64,000 nucleotides of DNA from Actinomadura_C alba (GCF_039530285.1 NZ_BAAAOK010000010.1:1-64000), one strand, 5' to 3'. Positions 44,094 through 52,207 are shown, counted from the first letter of the stretch. Translations and numbers: made by a program. The notes: a model not told the origin generated them from the letters alone.

Positions 44094-45083
44094 ATGCGAT
44101 TCCAGACCGACCTGACGCCTCCTCCGGTGAACGACGCACAGCCGGCCGAGCTGTTCCTGATCACTACTCCGGAGAGCCGCGCACATGCCTCCGCCCTCGC
44201 GGGACGGTTGCGCGCCGAGGGATTCGAGGTCACCGAGACCAGCGACGATTCGGACGAGGACCCGGACGAGGTCGCCGCCGTGCTGGGCGGACTGCCGGTG
44301 ATCGACATGGACAGCTACGACGAACTGCTGGTCGCGGTGCCTGAAGCGCCGATGGCCTTCGCGCTCGCCTTCGGTCACGGCGGTGCCTTCGTCAGCGCGG
44401 ACGCCGACTTCCACACCGAGCCGCAGCCCTTCTGGTCCGCAGTCATGCGGATCTTCACGTTGATTCGCGACGAGGTGGGCTGGGTGCCTGTTGCCCAGGA
44501 GTGGCTGGAGCTGAACGCCGCCGAACATTCCGTCACTCCGGACGGCACCGGGATCCGTCCCGCCGAACTCACGGCCGAGGAGCTGGACGAAGCCGTCACC
44601 GCCGTGCTCAATGACGTCCCGGCCGATTACCGGCTGCCGCGCGACGCGGCCTCGGACGACGGGTCGCTCCGCAAGGCCGCGGCCGAACTCTCGCGCCGCT
44701 GCCCCAGCCCTGAGGCCAGTTTCCCGGTACTGATCAGTGTCACCGCCGACGGCGAGATCATGGAGGGTGTCGAGGACACGACGCTCACCGATTCGCTGCT
44801 CGACCTGGGATCCGAGCTTCGGCAGCAACTGGGGGACGACCGCACCGGCCGCGCCACCACCCTTGTCGTGCACCACGATCCCGGATGCGACCCGCCCTAC
44901 CGGCTGGAGCCGGTCTTCGACCGGATACCGCTGCAGGGCTCGTCCGCCCGCTACATGCACTGGGACAGTCACGTGCGTGACATGCTGCGGCGCGCCCCGG
45001 AATGGCAGCCGGCCTGGCTGCCCGACGTGACGGCCCTGATGGAACGCGCCGGTTACGACCTCGCCGTGTTCTCGACGCGGTAG
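44094..45083 (+). CDS. Hypothetical protein
   Basis: A 329-residue acidic cytoplasmic protein (ATG 44094). No domain is recognised with confidence. The N-terminal third has an alpha/beta segment (AELFLITTPESRAHASALAGRLRAEGFEVTETSDDSDEDPDEVAAVLGGLPVIDMDSYDELLVAVPEA) and the last part is rich in Trp/His (YMHWDSHVRDMLRRAPEWQPAWLPD). It is divergent from the DUF6571-like gene with 128 bp between the starts. An immunity or accessory role to that locus is possible but only inferred. Confidence 0.65.
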   Translation: MRFQTDLTPPPVNDAQPAELFLITTPESRAHASALAGRLRAEGFEVTETSDDSDEDPDEVAAVLGGLPVIDMDSYDELLVAVPEAPMAFALAFGHGGAFVSADADFHTEPQPFWSAVMRIFTLIRDEVGWVPVAQEWLELNAAEHSVTPDGTGIRPAELTAEELDEAVTAVLNDVPADYRLPRDAASDDGSLRKAAAELSRRCPSPEASFPVLISVTADGEIMEGVEDTTLTDSLLDLGSELRQQLGDDRTGRATTLVVHHDPGCDPPYRLEPVFDRIPLQGSSARYMHWDSHVRDMLRRAPEWQPAWLPDVTALMERAGYDLAVFSTR

Positions 45084-45097
45084 CCCGGCGAAGTCGC

Positions 45098-45118
45098 GTG
45101 ATCTTGTAGTTGTTCGCA
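45098..45118. repeat. Degenerate copy of the GTGATCTTG element
   Basis: Twenty-one bases match the 1670-1690 arm (opposite orientation) with about 3-4 differences (GTGATCTTG then TAGTTGTTCGCA). It sits between the hypothetical gene stop (45083) and the truncated 3' end of the methylase pseudogene. Confidence 0.4.
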
Positions 45119-45157
45119 TTGGTCGCCGCTGACCTGCGGTCGGCGGGCGGCCGATCG

Positions 45158-45663
45158 AGGGAAACTCGCTGCCGAACACTCCCGGCAGCATCAGCGCATG
45201 GGTCAAATCGGTCGAGAACGCACGTTGGTGCGTGACCGCTTCCTCGGTGTCTGTGACAGTGATACCGGATCGCCACGCGATCCCCAGCGCAGCGAGGATG
45301 GCCTCGACCGATGAGATCCTCGGAATCACCCGCACCGACAGCGACGGGTCGCCTAGGAGAAGGGCCGACACCGTGTCGAATGCCAAGGCGCTCCCCGGGT
45401 GAGATAGACCACGGGCGCCTTGGTGTGGGCGGCTTGTGCGATCTTGGCTGCCGCCTCCTCGTAGTTGCGGGTACGCGGTCTGGCATGGTCATAGTCCTCA
45501 TACACGCTCTCCACGGGCGCGGCGGTCAGCTCGGTCAGCCAGCCGAGGTCATCGTGGCCGAGGATGGTGAAGACCTTCCTGCAGTTCGCGATCTCCTCGA
45601 TGGCCTCGCCGGTGAGCTGCTCGGGCAACCGGATGCCAGAACCACGTCGTACTGTGGCGTCAT
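45158..45663 (-). pseudogene. Tetrapyrrole-methylase-family (borosin-like) methyltransferase, frameshifted and 3'-truncated
   Basis: ATG 45663 overlaps the stop of the JmjC-like gene (ATGA). The start MTPQYDVVL fits the family; the frame then shifts once (about 45640) into IRLPEQLTGEAIEEIANCRKVFTILGHDDLGWLTELT and SVYEDYDHARPRTRNYEEAAAKIAQAA, and again at a GGGG run (about 45400) into LAFDTVSALLLGDPSLSVRVIPRISSVEAILAALGIAW and HQRAFSTDLTHALMLPGVFGSEF. Each shift is explained by one missing base. The motif order (YDxYxxxKPR-like, VVYLTRG, IPGISSVEAILAALGI) matches TP methylases of the borosin N-methyltransferase type. The last ~100 residues are absent, so the gene is broken in any case. Confidence 0.6.
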
Positions 45664-46871
45664 GGCGGTACCCTCCCCAGCTCCTCAGATCCTGTTACTG
45701 GCACGAGCAGTCCATGGTCCACGAGTTCGGCGAGCAGGTGCTCCGCCTCCGGAGGGGGAAGAAACGCCGCTACAGAATCGATGGTCACGTGCTTGGCCGC
45801 CGCCACGTACCGCAGTGCGGTGGCGAAGGCGGCCGGGAACTCCAGCGTGCCACCGCCGGGGAACAACAGCTTGACTCGTTCGCCGACCTCGCTCACCCGA
45901 AAGATCAGATCCGGCCGTGGCCGTAGGGGGCCGGCGACGTGACGATCGGCGAGGTCGAAGAGCCCGGACGGATAGGTGAGGCGGCCGAGGACGAATCGAT
46001 CTGCCGTGGCCCTCAGCGCGTTCGTGAGATCGAGCCCGGCGGCAGTGGGCGCAGCGGCATCGCCGTCCTCAAGAATCTGATCATTGAGGTAGCCAAACGG
46101 CGCCGCGGCCCGTAGCGATGGATCGGACCGCACTCGTTCGTCCAGCGCGGTGCGCAGCACGTCGTACCAGCTCGGCGGCTTGACGGTGATCGATACGTGC
46201 AATGACTCGCTGTCCAGGCTGGCCGCCTGGTGAACATGCCCGCGCGGAACGTACAACAGGTCTCCCTGATCGAGCCCGATCTCGGTGAACTCACCGGTCG
46301 TCTCAGCCGATCGGCACACCTCGTCGTCGAGCGGCAGCCTCCGCTGGGGCCGATCGAAGACGAACCAGCGTTTGGCCCCCTGGAGTTGCACGACGAGCAC
46401 GTCATGGGAATCCCAGTGCGGTGCGAATCCGACCGAAGCCGGCGGGGTCAGGTACGCGTTGGCCTGCACGTCGTAGCCCGACTCGGCCTCCAGACCGCGG
46501 CACAGGAGAGCCAGCGGCCGCCAGTACCGGTTTATCGCGGGGCAGACAACCGTACAGCCGTCGCGGTAGGCGGACATGACGCGCTGTGGGTCGATCGCTG
46601 CGACGCGCGCCCCGCCTGGTGCGGAAATCTCCCGGATGTAGGACTGCGGCGGCAGCGGTACCTCGTCGCGGACCAAACGGATCGACGGATGCCGAAAGAG
46701 ACCTGACGCGATCAGGTTGCCGAGCTGAACCACTGTCAGCAGCTCTCCGTAGTGCTCCGAATTTGCGCGGTGAATGTGCAGCGGCCGTTGTTCGAAATAA
46801 GTCCGCAGGTAGACGTCAATCTTGTACGGATGAAGTAGCCAACGCCAGGTGTGCCGGTCCTGGGCGCTCAC
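45660..46871 (-). CDS. JmjC-like cupin oxygenase (RiPP tailoring hydroxylase)
   Basis: A 403-residue cupin of the JmjC/ROXA type. Metal ligands are His152-x-Asp154 (FAPHWDSHDVLVVQLQGAKRWFVF) and a later His in PRGHVHQAAS (212 or 214); EIGLDQGDLLYVPRG is the usual turn before it. Residues 300-403 form a helical/winged-helix C-terminal domain. ROXA and NO66 relatives hydroxylate residues of ribosomal proteins, and cupin homologues modify RiPP peptides. GTG 46871 overlaps the radical SAM stop, so it was chosen over the long upstream frame. Likely role: beta-hydroxylation of Asp, Asn or another core residue of the adjacent precursor. The stop overlaps the methylase ATG. Confidence 0.85.
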   Translation of the reverse strand: MSAQDRHTWRWLLHPYKIDVYLRTYFEQRPLHIHRANSEHYGELLTVVQLGNLIASGLFRHPSIRLVRDEVPLPPQSYIREISAPGGARVAAIDPQRVMSAYRDGCTVVCPAINRYWRPLALLCRGLEAESGYDVQANAYLTPPASVGFAPHWDSHDVLVVQLQGAKRWFVFDRPQRRLPLDDEVCRSAETTGEFTEIGLDQGDLLYVPRGHVHQAASLDSESLHVSITVKPPSWYDVLRTALDERVRSDPSLRAAAPFGYLNDQILEDGDAAAPTAAGLDLTNALRATADRFVLGRLTYPSGLFDLADRHVAGPLRPRPDLIFRVSEVGERVKLLFPGGGTLEFPAAFATALRYVAAAKHVTIDSVAAFLPPPEAEHLLAELVDHGLLVPVTGSEELGRVPP

Positions 46872-48907
46872 CGCAGGTCCTGCGTGATTCCGTCGAGGAC
46901 CACGTCGATGACCGCCTGCTTGGTCAGGCGGCACTCCAGTGTCTCCGTGGAGGCGAAGGTATCGTTTTCGAACCACTTGTTCGATGGGGCCCCACCACCG
47001 CACAGCGGGAAGTAGCGGCAACTTGCCCCGCACAGCCGTACGCCCTCGTCGATTTCGGCGAGCAGGGCACGGAACCGATCGGATTTCATCGCGTCGCGGA
47101 TCGAGTCCTTCCACACGTTGCCGATCGTGAATTCGCCGTGCTGTGGATGCCGGTGACCGAGCAGTTCCGGGGAAAATGTGGAAAAGGCGCCGCCAGAGTC
47201 CACGTTCAGAAGCTGGAACGGCGTGGCCTGGGCCGAGCGGACTCCTGAGGCGAACAGGATGTGCTGCTCTGCCGTGTTGAACTCGCGAATCCGTAGGTTT
47301 CTTTCGCGTGCCGCGCGGTAGAGCGTCCGCAGGAATACCCGGTATTCCTCCTCATGGCCTTCCAGGCTGGAGGAGGTGTTTACGCCCTCACGTTCCTCGA
47401 TGTTAAAGCCGATCTCCGGTATGCCGTTGGCGACAAAGAAGTCGGCGAACTCCTCGGGGTACGGGAGCATCGCGGAGCTCACCACCGCGATCAACGAGAA
47501 CGGGACTTTGTGCTCTTGGAGCAGGCGTACGGCACGCATCACGCGGGCATGTGTGCCGCGCCCGGCCCTGCTGCGGCGATTGCTGTCATGGATGTGCGCG
47601 GGGCCGTCGATACTCAGCCCAACCCGGAAGCCGAGACGGGTGAACAGCTCGCACCAGCGAGAATCGACGAGCAGGCCGTTGGTCTGAATGGAGTGGGTGA
47701 TCGTGAAGCCGCCCTGCCGCGCGCACTCTCGAGAGAGTTCCCAGGCGCTTTCGTAGAACTCCCGGCCCATCACCAGCGGCTCACCGGCATGCCAGACCAC
47801 TGTGAACTCGCGCTCGACCAGATCGGCCTCGGCCACCCGGTTCAGCGTCTGCTGGAACGTGCCGAGAGACATGGGCCGATGAACGGTGCGATCCGGCAGA
47901 TAGCAGTAATCGCAGTCGATGTTGCACAGCGGCGTTCCCTGGACGATCAGCAACTGGAGCGGGCCGTATCGGCGCGTGCCGGTGGTCCGCGCTGGCCGGG
48001 TCCGTCGCTTTACCTGTACTGCACGCGCGTCGAACTCCTCGCGGTGAACGAAGTGATTGGACGACAGTTGGAGATTGACGTCCAAGGTGCGGCGCCCGGC
48101 GGTATAGCCGTCATGGACGATGTTCTGCACGGGCGCGATGTACGCCTGACCGGGGCGCAGCACGACTCGTGTCACAGAATAGCCAGGATTGCGGTCCAGA
48201 AAGCATTCCGCAAGTGCGGAGGCGTTCCGATCGGCCAGTGCGGTGGCGAGGTGATTATCGAGCGGCTCTTCCCGCAGAGCCTCGGCGCATTCCGACAGGC
48301 CAAGGTTGACGAACACGAACGCTCGGCTTTCGCGACCCAGGTTGACCCCCACCCGGATGCCGGCCGCACCACGTTCTTGTGGCATCCGCCGCGGATGACC
48401 CCAGTTGTCCACATGCAGGCCGCGGTCCCGCCCCTGCTCACTGTCGTACGTCGTGGACACGCGCGGTGGGTGGGTGAAGTTGACCTCCGCGCTGCACAGC
48501 TCAAACGGCTGGAAGACCTTCTCGACCAGCCATTCCGAGACACACGCGATGAGAAACGGCAGCGCGTGCCGCTTGCCCTCCTGGTGCTCGGCGCGCGACC
48601 GGGTCATCGCATCCAGGCGCATATCCCAGGCGCGATGAAGCAACTCGCCCGGCGCGTCGAGCAGGATCACGGTGTTGTGCAGATCGTCCTTGCCAGTGAT
48701 GCCGAGCAGCAGGTCGCGCTCCGTCTTGGTCACGCGCCGCCAGTCGTCGCGCGGCCGATATACCCCGCTGCGGTAACGTTGCGCACCCTCGGGCGTGGGC
48801 AGATAGCGGCCGCTGTCGACGACATAGGTGCCCCCGTTGACGGCAAGGTCGGTAACCGCGCGCCATTCCCGCGCCAGCGCAAGGACACGAATGCCCTCGG
48901 CAATCAC
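46868..48907 (-). CDS. Oxygenase-radical SAM/SPASM fusion, RiPP cyclophane maturase candidate
   Basis: A 679-residue fusion. Residues 1-~300 resemble a 2-oxoglutarate/Fe(II) oxygenase: GLHVDNWGH with His165/Asp167, NIVHDGYTAGRRTLDVNLQL with His265 and Arg272. Residues ~315-679 are a radical SAM enzyme with the cluster motif CNIDCDYCYLP (Cys328, Cys332, Cys335), VVWHAGEPLV and LSIDGP, ending in a SPASM/Twitch domain (Cys626, Cys630, Cys636, Cys659). Relatives form cyclophane or C-C crosslinks in Trp/Phe-x-Asn motifs. GTG 48907 overlaps the precursor stop (TGA, 48904-48906). The fusion of the two enzyme types is the unusual feature. Confidence 0.85.
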   Translation of the reverse strand: MIAEGIRVLALAREWRAVTDLAVNGGTYVVDSGRYLPTPEGAQRYRSGVYRPRDDWRRVTKTERDLLLGITGKDDLHNTVILLDAPGELLHRAWDMRLDAMTRSRAEHQEGKRHALPFLIACVSEWLVEKVFQPFELCSAEVNFTHPPRVSTTYDSEQGRDRGLHVDNWGHPRRMPQERGAAGIRVGVNLGRESRAFVFVNLGLSECAEALREEPLDNHLATALADRNASALAECFLDRNPGYSVTRVVLRPGQAYIAPVQNIVHDGYTAGRRTLDVNLQLSSNHFVHREEFDARAVQVKRRTRPARTTGTRRYGPLQLLIVQGTPLCNIDCDYCYLPDRTVHRPMSLGTFQQTLNRVAEADLVEREFTVVWHAGEPLVMGREFYESAWELSRECARQGGFTITHSIQTNGLLVDSRWCELFTRLGFRVGLSIDGPAHIHDSNRRSRAGRGTHARVMRAVRLLQEHKVPFSLIAVVSSAMLPYPEEFADFFVANGIPEIGFNIEEREGVNTSSSLEGHEEEYRVFLRTLYRAARERNLRIREFNTAEQHILFASGVRSAQATPFQLLNVDSGGAFSTFSPELLGHRHPQHGEFTIGNVWKDSIRDAMKSDRFRALLAEIDEGVRLCGASCRYFPLCGGGAPSNKWFENDTFASTETLECRLTKQAVIDVVLDGITQDLR

Positions 48908-49287
48908 GGTAGCGGATCGGTCACCCCGGGTCCCGCGCCCCCGAACGGTCGACCGAGGTCGACGGCGTCGCGGAGATGCGGGTAGTCCGTGAGATGAACC
49001 GAGCTGTTGGTGTTGGTCCAGTCGTTCCAGTCATCCCAGTTGTCGAAGTTGTCCCAATTGTTGAAGTTGTCAAATGGCTGGTCGGCGAGGATCCAGCCAG
49101 GCCATTGGTCGCCGCGCAGATCAATGATCTTTCTTTCGGCCCTCAGCGTTTCCTCGCGAGCCTCGGCATCGATCGCGCTCAGTCGCTCCGCACGCAGTTT
49201 ACTTACCTGCGCGGCAGCCTGCCGGCGAAGTTCCTGCACTCTGGCCAGGAATTGCTGCTGTTCATTAGTCAGCTCTATTTCCTCCAT
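48904..49287 (-). CDS. RiPP precursor peptide with seven aromatic-x-Asn/Asp triads
   Basis: A 127-residue precursor. Residues 1-~60 are a helical leader-like region (ELTNEQQQFLARVQELRRQAAA, QVSKLRAERLSAID). Then QWPGWILADQP leads into seven consecutive triads at residues 72-92: FDN, FNN, WDN, FDN, WDD, WND, WTN. Residues 93-127 form a follower-like tail. Triads of aromatic-x-Asn/Asp type are the substrates of three-residue cyclophane-forming radical SAM enzymes, and such an enzyme is encoded next. The ATG at 49287 follows AGGAGGT, a very strong ribosome site. Its stop overlaps the maturase GTG. Confidence 0.85.
   Translation of the reverse strand: MEEIELTNEQQQFLARVQELRRQAAAQVSKLRAERLSAIDAEAREETLRAERKIIDLRGDQWPGWILADQPFDNFNNWDNFDNWDDWNDWTNTNSSVHLTDYPHLRDAVDLGRPFGGAGPGVTDPLP
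49012..49074 (-). repeat. 9-bp tandem repeat, 7 units, encoding the triads
   Basis: Seven 9-bp units (three codons each) encode aromatic-x-Asn/Asp triads at residues 72-92 of the precursor, with Asn ending five triads and Asp two. Synonymous differences between units show old amplification under protein-level selection. Confidence 0.85.
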
Positions 49288-49714
49288 GGCACCTCCTGCG
49301 TCTTACACGCCAGTGATCGTGACGCCCGCATAGGGACGAGTCCTCCGCCAGGGTGCGCCCTGCGGCCCGGTCCGGTCAAGACCGATTTGTGGCCGCCTCC
49401 GGCAACCGCTCGACGCGGCCTGCCCCGCCGGTTGCCGCCTCCCATGGCCGCTCTCATCTGCTGATCGTTCAGCTGTGCAGTGCGGTGCCGCCTTGTCCAC
49501 AGCCGGAATTGCCGAGGCCTGTTTGTATCCGTACTTGGCGGGTGCTCGTGTATCTTTCGCACCCGATCTGCTGTCCACGGTCGATGTTGGAGCGGGCTGC
49601 TCCCGTGCCGTTCGGAACAGGGAGCCGGTGAACGGTGATGTACACGTCCCGGCGGCCGCGGTGTGCACATCACGGTCGTCAGCGTGCTCGCCCGAGCATT
49701 GTAGGAAGCGTCCG
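49288..49714. other. Upstream region of the RiPP operon
   Basis: These 427 bp hold no supported gene. They contain the Shine-Dalgarno of the precursor (complement of 49291-49297) and a TTGTCCACA at 49493-49501 (a streptomycete-like DnaA box, probably chance). No clear -35/-10 pair was found. An upstream open frame reading MRAAMGGGNRRG and onward on the - strand has no ribosome site and was not called. Confidence 0.4.
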
Positions 49715-49906
49715 CTAGCCGGACCGGCGCACGCGGCTGACGAAGGCGGCCCACTCTGGTCGGGTGAATTCGAGCACGGGGCCGGCCACTCCGGCCTTGG
49801 AGTCGCGGACGCCGATGGTGCCGTCGGCGGCCAGCGCCACCTCGACGCACTCTCCGTTCGGGTCGCTGCGTCGTGACTTGCGCCAGTGGGGGTACTTCGC
49901 TGTCAT
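49715..49906 (-). CDS. DUF397 small protein
   Basis: A 63-residue DUF397 protein (KYPHWRKSRRSDPNGECVEVA, GTIGVRDSKAGVAGPVLEFTRPEWAAF). Its ATG overlaps the XRE stop (49903-49906). It lies between the RiPP operon and the regulator on the same strand, so it may also be read into the RiPP region; the 427-bp gap argues for a separate promoter for the latter. Confidence 0.9.
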   Translation of the reverse strand: MTAKYPHWRKSRRSDPNGECVEVALAADGTIGVRDSKAGVAGPVLEFTRPEWAAFVSRVRRSG

Positions 49907-50784
49907 GAACGCCGTCCTGCCTCGTCGGACATCTGGTCGGCCGCCTTGCCGAGGAAGGTGAGGCTGTCGGCGGGCGACAGCGCGACTCGGCAGAGACGGT
50001 CGTAATGTCCTGTATACCGCGATACTTCGCGCCGCTCGGTATGGACGAGATCGGTGGTGACGGTGTCGACGACCGCCATTGGCGGGTCGGCCGGATCGGG
50101 GAAGGCATAGAGGAAGAACGACGACTTCGGCAACAGGCCGCCGGTGATGCGGGCGTCGTACGGAAGGGCCCGAACCGTGACGCGCGGCTCGGCGGATACC
50201 ACCTCGATCAGGTGCCTGAGCTGAGCGGCCATCACCGCCGGTGGAACCCCGAGCCGGCGCACCACGAACTCGTCGAGCACCATGTCGTAGGTGGGGCCGT
50301 CCGGGCTGAGCAATCTGCGCTGCCGGTGCAGCCGGGCATCTGTCATGCGCTCGGGACGGTAGTCGACCGGCCCCTCGCCCTGGTCCAGCTCGACCAGCGC
50401 CGCGATGAACTCACGGGTCTGCAGGATCGCCGGAATTCCCGTCTGGTTGTAGCTGCGGATGCTCTCAGCGCCGGACTCCAGATCGGCGTACAGCCGCTGC
50501 CGGGCGCCCATCGCGTCGCCGAAGGAGTCCCACCAGCCGCGCGCGGCAGCGTCGCGCGCCAGCCGTACGACCCTGTCCCACCGATCGCCGGTGACCTCGA
50601 GGGCGTCGAGTAAGTCCATGAGCTCGGCGAGGTCGGGACGGAGTTGCCCGTTCTCCAGCCGACTGATCTTGGAGCGGGACTGGTGGATGAGCCGGGCGAG
50701 TTCGTCGGTCGTCAGGTCGCGCTCCTCTCGCAGGGTACGCAGTTCGGCCGCGAGCCGGCGGCGTCGTACGAATGGACTGCTCAT
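49903..50784 (-). CDS. XRE/DUF5753 regulator
   Basis: A 293-residue regulator (ATG 50784): HTH SSPFVRRRRLAAELRTLREERDLTTDELARLIHQSRSKISRLENGQLRPD, then DUF5753 with RGWWDSFGDAMGARQRLYADLESGA and IPAILQTREF. It is coupled to the DUF397 gene by ATGA. The conserved 23-bp motif (50838-50860) is 54 bp upstream. The HATPase-domain gene on the opposite strand (51159) completes an arrangement like the whiJ/abaA-type loci of Streptomyces. Confidence 0.92.
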   Translation of the reverse strand: MSSPFVRRRRLAAELRTLREERDLTTDELARLIHQSRSKISRLENGQLRPDLAELMDLLDALEVTGDRWDRVVRLARDAAARGWWDSFGDAMGARQRLYADLESGAESIRSYNQTGIPAILQTREFIAALVELDQGEGPVDYRPERMTDARLHRQRRLLSPDGPTYDMVLDEFVVRRLGVPPAVMAAQLRHLIEVVSAEPRVTVRALPYDARITGGLLPKSSFFLYAFPDPADPPMAVVDTVTTDLVHTERREVSRYTGHYDRLCRVALSPADSLTFLGKAADQMSDEAGRRS

Positions 50785-50837
50785 CGTGACTCCAAGCGGG
50801 ATGAGTCCGCGGCTTCAGCGCGGTAATCGAACGTATC

Positions 50838-50860
50838 TTTGACTACGGTGCGTATTGAAC
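50838..50860. promoter_or_regulatory. Conserved XRE-cassette motif, copy 3
   Basis: Identical over 23 bp to copies at 33984 and 40687, although flanking sequence is otherwise dissimilar here. Conservation of the motif alone supports function (operator or promoter core TACGGTGCGTA). Confidence 0.65.
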
Positions 50861-51158
50861 AGGGACCTCAGTGGTCACGTGCGGCAACCAAAAGGCGTGG
50901 CCGGATGCGGACATGGGTCTGTTGCCGCTGATTGGACCCTGCACGTGCTCGATCCGCACGTGCGTGAGCGACGGTGCCGGCGCTGGCGCGTCCGCAGCGG
51001 GCATGTTTTGTCGTCGGGCGTGCAAATCAAGCGGATGGCCGGATTAGGGCACGAATCTCCGTACCGACCCGGACACGGGCTGTGACGATGGGGGTCCTGA
51101 CGGTTCGATCGATCGGGCCGTTCGACGACGGCTCATTCCCTTACCCGTGAGGTGCCCG

Positions 51159-51593
51159 ATGCCCCTGACGTTCACGGCCTTGGCGCCCGGCCCTCTGCGC
51201 TGGCGGCGAGTCTTTTCCGGCGGTGCCGAGGAGGTGGCCACGGCACGGCGGCTCGTCGCGATGTTGCTGCAGGACTGCGACGCCCTCGATGACGTGCTGC
51301 TCGCCGCCGACGAACTCGTGGTCAACGCGCTACGGCACACCAAGTCCGGGCAGCCGGGCGGTTCGGTCACCCTCGAGATCGACCGGAGTCCGCACACCGT
51401 CGCGATCACGGTGACGGATCAAGGCGGCCCCACCGAGCCCGTCGCCGTGGAGGCCACGGAACTCGCCGAGTCCGGACGCGGCCTGCGCACCGTCTCGGTA
51501 CTGGCCGACCGCTGGGGCTGGTTCGGGAACAGCGAAGGCCGGACCGTCACGGCGGTCTTCGACGTCGCCGCCGCTGGGCAGGTCAGCGCATGA
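51159..51593 (+). CDS. HATPase (anti-sigma-like) ATP-binding protein
   Basis: A 144-residue single HATPase_c domain of RsbW type: LLAADELVVNALRHT (N box), then VTDQGGPTEPV and GRGLRTVSVLADRWGWF (G1/G2 boxes). There is no other domain, as in anti-sigma factors and AbaA-region ATPases of Streptomyces. ATG 51159 follows GAGGTG. Its stop overlaps the next gene (ATGA 51590-51593). It may interact with the XRE/DUF397 pair on the other side of the intergenic region, as proposed for whiJ-like loci. Confidence 0.85.
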   Translation: MPLTFTALAPGPLRWRRVFSGGAEEVATARRLVAMLLQDCDALDDVLLAADELVVNALRHTKSGQPGGSVTLEIDRSPHTVAITVTDQGGPTEPVAVEATELAESGRGLRTVSVLADRWGWFGNSEGRTVTAVFDVAAAGQVSA

Positions 51594-52207
51594 CCCGCAC
51601 AGGTGCGGAACTGCACGAGCTCGCCGAGGTACGGGTGCGGGAGCTGATGACGGTCGCGATGCGCGCCGACCCCACCGGGATCGGCGCCGCGCTGGAGGAT
51701 CTCGCGGCTCGCGGCCTGGTGGACGGCCACACGGCGGCGTTCCTCAGAAGGGCTCGCCGGCTGACCCTGGCCGGCGCGGCCGCGCTGAGCGCGGCGGTCG
51801 GGACGCACAGGTACAGGGCCGACGCCGACGGAACGCAGAGGTGCTTGAGCTGCGGGACGGCCGAGCCATGCCGGACGCTGCGGCGGACGGCGGAGGCGCT
51901 GACCGCCTATTTGGGCGCTCAGCCGTACGGAATCGACAGGGCGGAGGCGTGGCGGCGTGCCGAGACGTGGCTCACGCGCGGTGGCGCGCTTCGCGTGGCC
52001 GTGGTGGTGGAGGAGTTCGCCGAGGGCTACATCGCGCGCCCGATCCCGTACGGCCAGGGCGAGCACGAGCGGGTGGTCGTCGTCGACCGGCGGACGGGCG
52101 GACTCACCCTGTGGCCGGTACTGCCCGAGAATGTGCTGGCCGAGCAGTACCGCCGGTACAAGCTGGGTCTGCACCTCGGCCTGGACCCCGGCTCCACCCC
52201 GGCCTGA
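51590..52207 (+). CDS. Hypothetical protein coupled to the HATPase
   Basis: A 205-residue protein, ATG overlapping the HATPase stop. It contains a Cys-rich turn (RCLSCGTAEPCRTLRRTAEAL) and a C-terminal beta-rich part (VAVVVEEFAEGYIARPIP, GEHERVVVVDRRTGGLTLWPVLP). No known domain. The overlap suggests a functional partner of the ATPase. Confidence 0.7.
   Translation: MTRTGAELHELAEVRVRELMTVAMRADPTGIGAALEDLAARGLVDGHTAAFLRRARRLTLAGAAALSAAVGTHRYRADADGTQRCLSCGTAEPCRTLRRTAEALTAYLGAQPYGIDRAEAWRRAETWLTRGGALRVAVVVEEFAEGYIARPIPYGQGEHERVVVVDRRTGGLTLWPVLPENVLAEQYRRYKLGLHLGLDPGSTPA

Noticed and set aside
47354..48985. 543-codon + strand open frame
   Set aside because: Antisense of the oxygenase-radical SAM gene, whose metal and cluster motifs are unambiguous.
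49288..49500. Second RiPP precursor on the - strand (MRAAMGGGNRRG...)
   Set aside because: No ribosome site, no triad or repeat motif and no conserved leader similarity to the real precursor.
49493..49501. TTGTCCACA, a streptomycete-type DnaA box
   Set aside because: Single site in accessory DNA with no companion boxes; probably chance.
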